Assembly: GCF_030705605.1 (NCBI RefSeq)
Contig: NZ_JAPCKK010000033.1
Location: 1 to 45,823 of the forward strand
Direction: 5' to 3'
DNA length: 45,823 nt
DNA from: Paenibacillus zeirhizosphaerae
GTDB lineage: Bacteria; Bacillota; Bacilli; Paenibacillales; Paenibacillaceae
The notes beneath the pieces are model-generated. The model made no database searches, had not been told where the DNA came from, and was given only the letters and a program-made list of their open reading frames with translations. A program made the translations under genes and the position numbers. Positions 7,650 to 14,999 of the stretch are shown here, piece by piece; position 1 is the first letter of the stretch; each line of letters opens with the position of its first letter.

Positions 7650-8903
7650 TCACTCGCTCTGACGCCATACATCCGCACCCAGCATTCGCAAATTGGAAAC
7701 CAGATGATCATAACCGCGATCAATATATTCAACGCCGGTCACTTCGGTAACTCCTTCCTCTACCGTAAGTCCGGCAATAACCAGTGCTGCGCCCGCGCGC
7801 AGATCGGCTGCTTTAACCTTCGCGGCATTCAGACGGCCACCTTCGATGATGGCTGAACGTCCTTCCACACGGATTTTGGCACCCATACGGACCAATTCCG
7901 GAACGTGCTTGAAGCGATTGCTGTATACAAAGTCACTCAGCACGCTTACTCCACGAGCCTGCGTGAGCAGACTGGTCATCGGGGACTGGAGATCTGTAGC
8001 AAATCCCGGATAGATCAGTGCCTTGACGTCAACATGCTCATACGAGGGCGTCCCCTTGACCCGGATGCTCTCATCGAATTCCTCAATCAGCACACCCATT
8101 TCCTGCATTTTGGCTGTAATGGCCTCCAGGTGCTTCGGAATGACGTTGTCAATGAGCACATCCCCACGCGTAGCGGCGGCGGCTATCATATATGTCCCCG
8201 CCTGAATCCGATCCGGGATGATGGAATGACGGCAGCCGTGAAGCTCCGAAACACCTTCGATCCGAATCGTTTCGGTACCGGCTCCCTTGATGATGGCCCC
8301 CATCGAATTTAAAAGTGTTGCTACATCTATAATCTCAGGCTCTTTGGCCGCATTTTCGATAATTGTAGCGCCTTTGGCCCGAGCGGCCGCCAGCATAATA
8401 TTAATGGTCGCTCCGACACTGCTGACATCCAAATAGATTTTCGTGCCGCGCAGCTCTTTCGCATGCAAATGAATGGAACCGTGCTCGTTGGTCACGGTCG
8501 CTCCGAGCGCCTCAAAGCCTTTGATATGCTGGTCAATGGGCCGGGGCTCAAAGTTGCAGCCTCCAGGGAGGCCAACCACCGCTTCTTTAAATCTTCCGAG
8601 CATTGCCCCCATCATATAATAGGAAGCGCGAAGCTTCTTCACAGGGCCGTTGGGCATCGGAATGGACTTGATGGATGAAGGATCAATGCGCATCTGGCTG
8701 CCTTCCCAGGCAACCTCGGCTCCAAGCTCCTCCAAAATTTCGGCATACACCGCCACGTCGCTAAGAAGAGGCAAATTGTCCAGTATCACTTCCGATTCCG
8801 CCAAAATGGCAGCCGGAATTAAGGCGATTGCACTGTTCTTGGCTCCGCTGATGGATACCATGCCCTGCAGTGGACGTCCACCGCTAATCATCAATTTTTC
8901 CAT
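7650..8903 (-). CDS. murA: UDP-GlcNAc 1-carboxyvinyltransferase
   Basis: The 417-residue enzyme catalyses the first committed step of peptidoglycan synthesis, adding enolpyruvate from PEP to UDP-N-acetylglucosamine in the cytosol. The K22-N23 pair in SGAKNSA and the catalytic C116 in GLPGGCNFEPRP are present; this cysteine is the target of fosfomycin. Firmicutes usually carry two copies, and the fba-murA-rho context matches the second one (murZ/murAB) of B. subtilis. A terminator lies upstream, so murA probably has its own promoter in the 8904-8978 gap. Confidence 0.96.
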   Translation of the reverse strand: MEKLMISGGRPLQGMVSISGAKNSAIALIPAAILAESEVILDNLPLLSDVAVYAEILEELGAEVAWEGSQMRIDPSSIKSIPMPNGPVKKLRASYYMMGAMLGRFKEAVVGLPGGCNFEPRPIDQHIKGFEALGATVTNEHGSIHLHAKELRGTKIYLDVSSVGATINIMLAAARAKGATIIENAAKEPEIIDVATLLNSMGAIIKGAGTETIRIEGVSELHGCRHSIIPDRIQAGTYMIAAAATRGDVLIDNVIPKHLEAITAKMQEMGVLIEEFDESIRVKGTPSYEHVDVKALIYPGFATDLQSPMTSLLTQARGVSVLSDFVYSNRFKHVPELVRMGAKIRVEGRSAIIEGGRLNAAKVKAADLRAGAALVIAGLTVEEGVTEVTGVEYIDRGYDHLVSNLRMLGADVWRQSE

Positions 8904-8978
8904 AAGCTTTAGGGTCCCCCTACTTCACTTCACACCTGAAAACATGTTCTCATGGAAGTCAATTGGTAACTGAAATGG

Positions 8979-8999
8979 AAAAACACCGGCTAAGCGGTG
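8979..8999 (-). terminator. Terminator after fba
   Basis: Stem CACCG/CGGTG with a 6-base loop (8984-8999) is followed on the minus strand by a T-run. It lies between fba and murA. Confidence 0.65.
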
Positions 9000-9020
9000 C
9001 ACTTCCATATCGTATGATGC

Positions 9021-9046
9021 CGGACAGTCCCCGAAGGGTCTGTCCG
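9021..9046 (-). other. UUCG-capped hairpin downstream of fba
   Basis: The arms CGGACAG and CTGTCCG enclose an inner CCC/GGG step closed by a UUCG loop. No T-run follows, so it is not an intrinsic terminator by itself; it may protect the fba mRNA 3' end ahead of the terminator at 8979-8999. Confidence 0.45.
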
Positions 9047-9111
9047 ATGTAAAACTACTGTTTCAGTTAAGCTTTTCCGGGATACCAAGGCATCCTGTAA
9101 CAACCGTAATC

Positions 9112-9966
9112 TTACGCCTTGTTGTTGGAACCAAACTCGCGGATTTTGCCAATGACGGTTTGTTTGATCGCTTCGCGGCCTGGTGCAATGAACGTACGAG
9201 GATCATAAGCTTCCGGTTTGGCAGCCAGTACTTCGCGAACTGTCTTCGAGAATGCAATTTGGTTCTCTGTGTTCACGTTAATTTTGGATGTCCCCAGGGA
9301 AATGGCTTTTTTGATGTCATGCGTAGGGATCCCAGTACCGCCATGCAGAACCAGTGGAAGGCTAACTGCGTTGCAGATTTCTTCCATTTCCTTGAAGCCA
9401 AGGTTCGGTTCACCTTTGTAAGGTCCATGCACAGAGCCGAGTGCAGGAGCAAGCGTGTCGATGCCAGTTTCATTTACGATGCGGACGCAATCATCCAGCT
9501 TGGCATACATAACGTCGCCAACCACATCATCTTCCTGGCCACCAACCATGCCGACTTCAGCTTCAACGGAAACGCCTTTGGAATGAGCATACTCAACAAC
9601 CTTCTTGGTTGTCTCGATATTAGTGTCGATAGGGCTGTGGGAATCGTCAATCATAACGGAAGTAAAGCCGGCGTCGATTGCTTCTTTACATTTCTCAAAG
9701 CTGGAACCATGGTCCAGATGGATAGCAACCGGAACGGTGATTTTCATATCATGCATGAGGCCTTCTACCATTTTCACAACCGTATAGAAGCCGCCCATAT
9801 GGCGTGCGGCACCCTCGGATACACCGAGAATAACCGGGGATTTCTCTTCTTCAGCAGCACCCAAAATAGCTTGCGTCCATTCCAGGTTGTTGATGTTGTA
9901 TTGGCCTACGGCATATTTTCCTTCAAGCGCTTTGTTGAGCATGTCTGTCATTGATACTAATGGCAT
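9112..9966 (-). CDS. fba: Class II fructose-bisphosphate aldolase
   Basis: The 284-aa zinc-dependent aldolase has the AIHLDHGSS metal/active-site segment at about 81-89 (H83, D85, H86), then MIDDSH and the HGGTGIP phosphate-binding loop. It interconverts fructose 1,6-bisphosphate with glyceraldehyde 3-phosphate and dihydroxyacetone phosphate. The start has a strong TAGGAGG site. Position between spo0F and murA matches B. subtilis fbaA, without the tal gene that follows there. Confidence 0.96.
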   Translation of the reverse strand: MPLVSMTDMLNKALEGKYAVGQYNINNLEWTQAILGAAEEEKSPVILGVSEGAARHMGGFYTVVKMVEGLMHDMKITVPVAIHLDHGSSFEKCKEAIDAGFTSVMIDDSHSPIDTNIETTKKVVEYAHSKGVSVEAEVGMVGGQEDDVVGDVMYAKLDDCVRIVNETGIDTLAPALGSVHGPYKGEPNLGFKEMEEICNAVSLPLVLHGGTGIPTHDIKKAISLGTSKINVNTENQIAFSKTVREVLAAKPEAYDPRTFIAPGREAIKQTVIGKIREFGSNNKA

Positions 9967-10031
9967 GGTTTCATCCTCCTAAGGGGTATTGGGTCTGTCT
10001 ATGGTTTTTAGCCGACATTCACACAGGGCTT

Positions 10032-10040
10032 ATTATACCA
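10032..10040 (-). promoter_or_regulatory. fba promoter, extended -10
   Basis: Minus-strand TGGTATAAT is a perfect -10 with a TGN extension; the -35 at 17 bases (TTAGTA) is weak, which suits an extended -10 promoter. The remainder of the 9967-10283 gap holds the spo0F terminator and a GCAC/GTGC hairpin near 10134-10150, with nothing gene-like. Confidence 0.55.
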
Positions 10041-10249
10041 CATCCCATGTCAAATACTAAACAAGCTTTTACAAGTACAAAACAGCCCCAAAACCCCTGT
10101 ATTCCCCCGTTTCTCCCTTTAAAAAGCAACTCCTCGCACGTTCAAGTGCGGGACTACTCGATATAAGACAATGGAATCTGATTGCATCTTATATATCAGC
10201 CTAGGAATACACCTTTCAATTTATACTTGCAGTTTAACAAAAAATGCAA

Positions 10250-10282
10250 AAAAAATAAAAACCCTGTACAAATAACAGGGTT
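10250..10282 (-). terminator. Terminator after spo0F
   Basis: An 8-bp perfect stem AACCCTGT/ACAGGGTT with a 7-base loop (10260-10282) is followed on the minus strand by a long T-rich run. It begins two bases before the spo0F stop codon. Confidence 0.88.
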
Positions 10283-10283
10283 A

Positions 10284-10676
10284 CTATCGGAACTGATTAG
10301 GCTCCTCCTGCCCATCTTTCAACTGTCCGTTAACTGCCACGCGCATTTCATCAATATCAAACGGCTTGGTAAAATGCATCAGCGCGCCCAGTTCAGTGGC
10401 CTCCTTGATCATATCCAGCTCTCCGTACGCCGTCATCATAATGACTTTGATCTCCGGATTTCCCGTCTTGATATGCTTCAAGATTTCCAGCCCGTCCATA
10501 CCGGGAATCTTCATATCCAGCAGCACAAGATCCGGGGTTTCGCGTTCCACGATTTCCAGCGCGATTTTTCCGTTGGCCGCTTGAAACGTCTCATATCCCT
10601 CACTGCTGAACACTTCCATCAACAAAATGCGGATACCATTTTGGTCATCAACTATCAAAACCTTTTTCTTCTCCAC
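10284..10676 (-). CDS. spo0F: Sporulation response regulator Spo0F
   Basis: This is a 130-aa single-domain receiver. Using the GTG at 10676 (GGGAGG seven bases upstream) numbering matches B. subtilis: acidic pair D10-D11, phosphoacceptor D54 in LLDMKIPGMDG, and the TAYGELDMI and FTKPFDIDE segments with the conserved Thr and Lys. Spo0F takes phosphate from sporulation kinases and passes it through Spo0B to Spo0A. The frame is open to 10751 but no earlier start has a ribosome site. A sigma-H promoter lies upstream, between pyrG and this gene as in B. subtilis. Confidence 0.95.
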   Translation of the reverse strand: MEKKKVLIVDDQNGIRILLMEVFSSEGYETFQAANGKIALEIVERETPDLVLLDMKIPGMDGLEILKHIKTGNPEIKVIMMTAYGELDMIKEATELGALMHFTKPFDIDEMRVAVNGQLKDGQEEPNQFR

Positions 10677-10773
10677 TTTTTTAACCTCCCGGGGTCTTGA
10701 AAAGCGCAACAGCTGTCCATTCGTATAATCTAGTGTTGTATGCCATTGCATATATGTAATCGATCATTCAAAG

Positions 10774-10802
10774 GTATTCGCCCTTCACAGATGAAATCCT
10801 TC
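10774..10802 (-). promoter_or_regulatory. Sigma-H promoter of spo0F
   Basis: On the minus strand, GAAGGATTT (10794-10802) fits the sigma-H -35 consensus RNAGGAWWW in all positions. GGCGAATAC (10774-10782) fits the -10 RNNGAATWW except the last base. The spacer is 11 bases, as required. Sigma-H control of spo0F is established in B. subtilis, so the match is expected. Confidence 0.75.
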
Positions 10803-10820
10803 CCCTATTCAAAATTGTGG

Positions 10821-10851
10821 AAAAGAAAAGACCTCCCGCGGGAGATCTTTT
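10821..10851 (-). terminator. Terminator after pyrG
   Basis: A near-perfect palindrome (10826-10851), AAAAGAYCTCCC around a GCGC-type centre, is followed on the minus strand by a T-rich run just past the pyrG stop codon. Confidence 0.8.
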
Positions 10852-10854
10852 GGC

Positions 10855-12456
10855 TTAAGCTTGGTGCAGGAGGGATGCTTTAACAAATTCACGGAACAGC
10901 GGCTGCGGACGATTCGGACGGGACGTAAACTCCGGATGGAATTGTACGGCCAGGAACCAAGGATGATCCGGATACTCCACAATTTCCACCAGACGTCCAT
11001 CTGGGGAGGTTCCCGAAATCTTCAGACCGGCATTCTCGATCATTTCGCGATATTCGTTGTTAAACTCATACCGGTGACGGTGTCTTTCATACACCAGCTC
11101 ATCGTTGTAACAAGCCATGGCGAGGGAGCCCTCGACCAGCTTGCACGGGTATAATCCGAGACGCATCGTTCCGCCCAGATCTTCGATATCCTTCTGCTCA
11201 GGCAGCAGATCGATCACCGGGTATTCTGTCGCCGGATTAATCTCCGAGCTGTTGGCTCCGTCCAGACCTGCCAGCGCCCGGGCCACTTCAATAACAGATA
11301 CCTGCATGCCAAGGCAGATGCCGAAAAATGGAATTTTCTGCTCTCGGGCATAACGGATCGCGCTGATTTTGCCCTCGATCCCCCGATCTCCGAAGCCGCC
11401 TGGCACCAGAATACCTCCAATACCGCCAAGAATGCTTGCCACATTCTCATCCGTAAGCTCTTCCGCGTTAACCCAGCGGATCTTCACGTCCGCATTCGCG
11501 GCGAAGCCTGCATGGGAGAGGGACTCTACCACGCTGAGATAGGCGTCATGCAATGCTACATATTTACCGACAATGGCGATTTCCACGGTCGTTTCCAGCC
11601 TGCTGATTCGCCCCACGAGAGCTTCCCATTCCGTCATATCTGCAGGAGGGGTAGTGAGCTTCAGATGGTTAACAACAATCTCGTCAAGCCCTTCTTCACG
11701 GAGATTGAGCGGCACTTCATACAACGTTGAAGCATCGCGGCACTCTACCACCGCATTAGCGTCAATATCACAGAAGAGGGCGATCTTCGCCTTCATGTCG
11801 GCAGACAATTCATGCTCCGTACGGCAGACGATCACATTTGGCTGAATCCCGATGCTGCGCAGCTCTTTCACGCTGTGCTGGGTTGGTTTGGTTTTCACTT
11901 CGCCGGCAGCCTTGATGTAAGGAATGAGCGTAACGTGGATGTACATCACATTTTCGCGTCCGACTTCGCTTTTAATCTGACGAATCGCTTCAAGAAAAGG
12001 AAGGCTTTCGATATCCCCCACCGTACCGCCGATCTCCGTAATAACGACATCGGAGCCGGCCTCACGGCCTGCACGGAATACGCGTTCTTTGATCTCGTTG
12101 GTGATGTGCGGAATGACTTGAACGGTTCCCCCGAGGTACTCGCCGCGGCGCTCTTTACTGATTACACTGGAATATACTTTACCTGTGGTAACATTGCTGT
12201 TCTTCGACAGATTGATATCAATGAAACGCTCATAATGGCCAAGGTCCAGGTCCGTCTCCGCGCCATCATCCGTTACAAATACTTCGCCATGCTGATAAGG
12301 GCTCATGGTACCCGGATCCACGTTCAGATATGGATCAAATTTCTGGATCGTTACTTTCAATCCCCTGTTCTTCAGAAGCCTGCCGAGCGAAGCGGCCGTA
12401 ATTCCTTTTCCCAGGGAAGACACAACTCCGCCTGTCACGAAAATGTACTTTGTCAC
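10855..12456 (-). CDS. pyrG: CTP synthase
   Basis: The 533-residue enzyme makes CTP from UTP, ATP and glutamine. The synthetase domain opens with FVTGGVVSSLGKG and continues to about residue 265; the glutamine amidotransferase domain has GGFGDRG, the nucleophile motif FFGICLGMQ near 380 and the histidine/glutamate pair in VQFHPEF. Length equals the family norm. It lies between rpoE and spo0F as in B. subtilis. The leader contains a promoter and a terminator hairpin, suggesting attenuation. Confidence 0.97.
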   Translation of the reverse strand: MTKYIFVTGGVVSSLGKGITAASLGRLLKNRGLKVTIQKFDPYLNVDPGTMSPYQHGEVFVTDDGAETDLDLGHYERFIDINLSKNSNVTTGKVYSSVISKERRGEYLGGTVQVIPHITNEIKERVFRAGREAGSDVVITEIGGTVGDIESLPFLEAIRQIKSEVGRENVMYIHVTLIPYIKAAGEVKTKPTQHSVKELRSIGIQPNVIVCRTEHELSADMKAKIALFCDIDANAVVECRDASTLYEVPLNLREEGLDEIVVNHLKLTTPPADMTEWEALVGRISRLETTVEIAIVGKYVALHDAYLSVVESLSHAGFAANADVKIRWVNAEELTDENVASILGGIGGILVPGGFGDRGIEGKISAIRYAREQKIPFFGICLGMQVSVIEVARALAGLDGANSSEINPATEYPVIDLLPEQKDIEDLGGTMRLGLYPCKLVEGSLAMACYNDELVYERHRHRYEFNNEYREMIENAGLKISGTSPDGRLVEIVEYPDHPWFLAVQFHPEFTSRPNRPQPLFREFVKASLLHQA

Positions 12457-12631
12457 TGTTTAAAACCCTCCTAAATAAAGTCCAGAAATTCAGGCGACAT
12501 ATGATGTTAGCGTAACCCGTTTGCACAGATTATCATCCACAAAGAAAGCAGCGGATCAATTTCCCAACTCCGCCGCTGATCGCTTGCATGTTCAGATCAA
12601 CAGCACCAAATCGCGCTGTTAATCCCCTATA

Positions 12632-12667
12632 AAAAACAAAAAAGCACTCCCGTTGTTACGGGGCACT
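12632..12667 (-). terminator. Leader terminator upstream of pyrG
   Basis: On the minus strand, a stem of ten pairs with a one-base A bulge and a 4-base loop (12643-12667) is followed by six T. It lies about 180 bases before the pyrG ATG and about 20 bases after a promoter, so it can only act on the pyrG transcript. Two more hairpins follow in the leader (AACAGC/GCTGTT near 12598-12620 and CAGCGG/CCGCTG near 12549-12579). Confidence 0.6.
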
Positions 12668-12688
12668 TTTGGCACTCAAAACAAACAT

Positions 12689-12718
12689 ATTATATAACTC
12701 AATCATAAGCCCAAGCAA
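12689..12718 (-). promoter_or_regulatory. pyrG promoter candidate
   Basis: On the minus strand, TTGCTT (12713-12718) and TATAAT (12689-12694) are separated by 18 bases. Transcription would begin near 12682-12686. The first transcribed bases are not GGGC, unlike the B. subtilis pyrG start. Confidence 0.6.
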
Positions 12719-12789
12719 TAGTTTACCTTTTGTTCATACCTCTGTCAAGAAACTTTGGACTACTTCTCAGGAAAGTCAGCAGCGCCGAG

Positions 12790-12822
12790 AAAAAAAGAAA
12801 AAAGGGAGAACCTGTCTCCCTT
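12790..12822 (-). terminator. Terminator after rpoE
   Basis: An 8-bp perfect stem AAGGGAGA/TCTCCCTT with a 5-base loop (12802-12822) is followed on the minus strand by T-rich sequence, just after the rpoE stop. Confidence 0.85.
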
Positions 12823-12833
12823 ATCACCCGGTA

Positions 12834-13376
12834 TTAATAGTCTTCCTCTTCCGCTGGCTCATCTTCACTTTCTTCTTCGGCTTCTTCCTCTTCGAGGTCC
12901 TCGTCATCTAGCACGACATCGTCCGTGGTGTCGTCATCATCGTCGGCATCGAACAGGTCTTCATCTTCAGCGTCTTCGGAATCATCGACATCTCCAAAAT
13001 CATCGTCGGTGTCGTAATTTTCTTCCTCTTCCTCTTGATAGTCCTCTTCCTCATCGTCCTCATCATTAATGATGCGCGGACGCTTGCCACCCGTAATGGC
13101 ATCTTCCGATTTATCTACCGGATACCAGCGCTTGAGCCCCCACAGGTTGGTACCTACACAGGCAAAACGACCGTCAATATTGATCTCGGTATATAGCTGA
13201 GCAATTACATCGTTAATTTCTTCTTCAGACAAGCCGCGCAGCTTGGCAACTTCATTCATCAAGTCACGGTAGTAGAAAGGCGTATTGGCTGCTTTCAGCA
13301 CCATGAATGCCAGGTCTACCATCGGAATTTCATGAACTTTCTCGGGGTCAATCTTCAAGTTGAGTGGCGTACTCAC
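12834..13376 (-). CDS. rpoE: RNA polymerase delta subunit
   Basis: The 180-aa protein has a folded N-terminal HARE-HTH domain (about residues 1-90) with the GRFACVGTNLWGLKRW segment, then an almost uninterrupted Asp/Glu tail from about residue 105 to the end. This two-part layout is diagnostic of the delta subunit of Firmicutes RNA polymerase, which promotes recycling of the enzyme and strengthens dependence on initiating nucleotide levels. Placement next to pyrG matches B. subtilis. An extended -10 (TGTGATAAT, near 13454-13461) lies upstream. Confidence 0.96.
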   Translation of the reverse strand: MSTPLNLKIDPEKVHEIPMVDLAFMVLKAANTPFYYRDLMNEVAKLRGLSEEEINDVIAQLYTEINIDGRFACVGTNLWGLKRWYPVDKSEDAITGGKRPRIINDEDDEEEDYQEEEEENYDTDDDFGDVDDSEDAEDEDLFDADDDDDTTDDVVLDDEDLEEEEAEEESEDEPAEEEDY

Positions 13377-13548
13377 TTAAGGACACTTCCTCTCACGCGT
13401 AATTCACACGAACATTCTAGCCTGCGAACTGCTCCATGCAGACTAACCTATCCATTATCACACCTAAGTAAACCTTATTTAGGCGCAAATTGCAAGTTAA
13501 ATACCCCGGTTCCAGGACAGGATTTCAAAGCATGTGATGCGGGCACGC

Positions 13549-13733
13549 AAAAAAAAGGCGGGTTTCCCCGCCTCCGACTGTATCCCCTTTGAAGGCTACG
13601 CCTCCAAAGGTGATGCGCAAGAGCCTTACAGCTCTCACAGTATCCTATGTCTGCTGTTAATGATTGACACGACGGGACGCCTATTATCGTAAAAAGGGGC
13701 ATGTTCCTCATGCGACTCCCTCATGCTTTACAT
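13549..13733 (-). ncRNA. Candidate structured RNA upstream of rpoE
   Basis: The minus strand has a multi-hairpin segment with its own terminator. A 5-bp helix (ACTGT 13637-13641 with ACAGT 13577-13581) encloses two hairpins: an 11-bp stem with one wobble (13586-13610) and AGAGC/GCTCT (13620-13635). A GNRA-capped terminator follows (GGCGGG, GAAA, CCCGCC; 13557-13572, eight T after). A GCATG/CATGC hairpin (13697-13720) lies 5'. A weak promoter is at 13734-13763. It matches no riboswitch class I can recall. An overlapping 78-codon frame (13475-13711) crosses the terminator and is unlikely to be coding. Confidence 0.45.
13557..13572 (-). terminator. Terminator of the candidate RNA
   Basis: Perfect 6-bp GC stem with a GAAA loop, followed on the minus strand by eight T. 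No annotated protein gene ends upstream of it on this strand, which is what points to an RNA transcript. Confidence 0.85.
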
Positions 13734-13763
13734 ACAATAATTCAGCAATTCAGCATGGCTCAA
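13734..13763 (-). promoter_or_regulatory. Weak promoter candidate for the RNA upstream of rpoE
   Basis: On the minus strand, TTGAGC (13758-13763) and TATTGT (13734-13739) are separated by 18 bases. Both boxes are moderate matches, so this is tentative. Confidence 0.35.
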
Positions 13764-13782
13764 CAGAGGGGAGCGCCTCTAC

Positions 13783-14940
13783 ATGGACTATCCGGGATTT
13801 TTGCAGCTATTAAACAGGGCTATTCAGGAGCCCGCCCGCTCCGGGCGGGCAAAGCAGATTATTCGCTTTAATAAAGCATCCCACTACAGGGAGTGTCTAT
13901 CCTATTTGCAGAAAATGAAGCCGGGCCTGTCCGGGCTGCGGAGTGTTCAGTCATCCCACCTGATTAGGGCCCTGATCGCTCCGATGGCCTGCAGAGAACG
14001 GCTCGGCAAATACCGGAACGGTGTTGTCATTGAAGAAGACACACGCATTCGTGTTCACGGAGGAGCGGCTTCACTCTCTGCTGAAGCCGTCTCCACGCTC
14101 CCTTGGGGAGTCAAAAAAATTAAGGCTCATCAGACATGGCCCCTGTCCACAGGTTCGCAGATTCGGATCGGCGTCATTGACACGGGCGTTGATTTTCGCC
14201 ATCCCGATCTCCGGCATTGTCTAGCCCGAGGGGTCAATTTGCTGAACCGGGCCATGCTGCCGCACGATGATAACGGACATGGCACTCATATCGCCGGGGC
14301 CATCGCTGCCGCCAGCTATGATCGCGGAGCCGTCGGTGTGGCCCCAGGCGCGATCATTTGCCCTGTCAAGGCTTTCGACCATAATGGTTCGGCCTACGTA
14401 TCTGATATTATCCTTGCCATAGACTGGTGTGTCCGTAACCGAATCGATATTATTAACATGAGCTTCGGTATGAAAACACGCAGTAAGGCTCTGCTTGATG
14501 TGGTCAATAAAGCCCATACCAACGGGATTGTAATTGTAGCTTCCTCGGGCAATGACAGCAAAAGGCAGAGTATCGATTATCCCGCCCGTTATCCGCAGAC
14601 GATCTCAGTCGGGGCCACAGACCGCTTTGGGCGCATCGCTTCATTTAGCAATCGTGGGCCCCATGTGGATATCTATGCTCCAGGCGAGAAAATTCTCTCT
14701 TCATGGACCAACAATCGGTACCACGAAATGAGCGGCACCTCTATGGCGACCTCTCACGTGAGCGGCACCATCGCGCTTTTACTCGAACTGAAGCCCAGTC
14801 TCTCACCAGCGGAGATTAAAGCGCTCCTGAGACGGACAGCCTCGCCCATGCGTCGACGATCAGGCACGGCGCCCAAAACCTCCAGACTGGGAGAAGTGGA
14901 CGCCTTCCGGCTGATTCGGGAAGGGATAAAGCTTAGGTAA
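13783..14940 (+). CDS. Intracellular subtilisin-like serine protease
   Basis: The 385-aa S8 peptidase has the complete catalytic triad: D133 in VIDTGVDFRHPDL, H166 in NGHGTHIAG and S320 in SGTSMATSHVSG, with the oxyanion Asn in SSGND. Residues 1-115 form an N-terminal extension without signal peptide or membrane segment, so the enzyme is probably cytosolic, like AprX/IspA types. It is a lone plus-strand gene between minus-strand argS and rpoE. Its GAGGGGAG ribosome site lies inside a short hairpin (AGAGG/CCTCT), which may lower translation. No substrate or regulator can be named. Confidence 0.88.
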   Translation: MDYPGFLQLLNRAIQEPARSGRAKQIIRFNKASHYRECLSYLQKMKPGLSGLRSVQSSHLIRALIAPMACRERLGKYRNGVVIEEDTRIRVHGGAASLSAEAVSTLPWGVKKIKAHQTWPLSTGSQIRIGVIDTGVDFRHPDLRHCLARGVNLLNRAMLPHDDNGHGTHIAGAIAAASYDRGAVGVAPGAIICPVKAFDHNGSAYVSDIILAIDWCVRNRIDIINMSFGMKTRSKALLDVVNKAHTNGIVIVASSGNDSKRQSIDYPARYPQTISVGATDRFGRIASFSNRGPHVDIYAPGEKILSSWTNNRYHEMSGTSMATSHVSGTIALLLELKPSLSPAEIKALLRRTASPMRRRSGTAPKTSRLGEVDAFRLIREGIKLR

Positions 14941-14971
14941 GGGAACTGGGCGAAATCCAGGACAAAAAGAA

Positions 14972-14994
14972 AACCGCCCGGAAACCGGGCGGTT
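14972..14994. terminator. Bidirectional terminator, protease/argS
   Basis: A 10-bp perfect stem AACCGCCCGG/CCGGGCGGTT with a 3-base loop. Minus-strand T-run follows (TTTTCTTTTTG) and a shorter TTAATT follows on plus. It serves the convergent protease and argS genes. Confidence 0.85.
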
Positions 14995-14999
14995 AATTA

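Noticed and set aside
9160..9954. 264-aa plus-strand frame inside fba
   Set aside because: Mirror of the fba codons; the aldolase on the other strand has all active-site motifs.
13475..13711. Small Cys-containing protein gene on the minus strand
   Set aside because: The frame runs through a strong terminator with eight T and lacks a good ribosome site; codon content looks like structured non-coding DNA.
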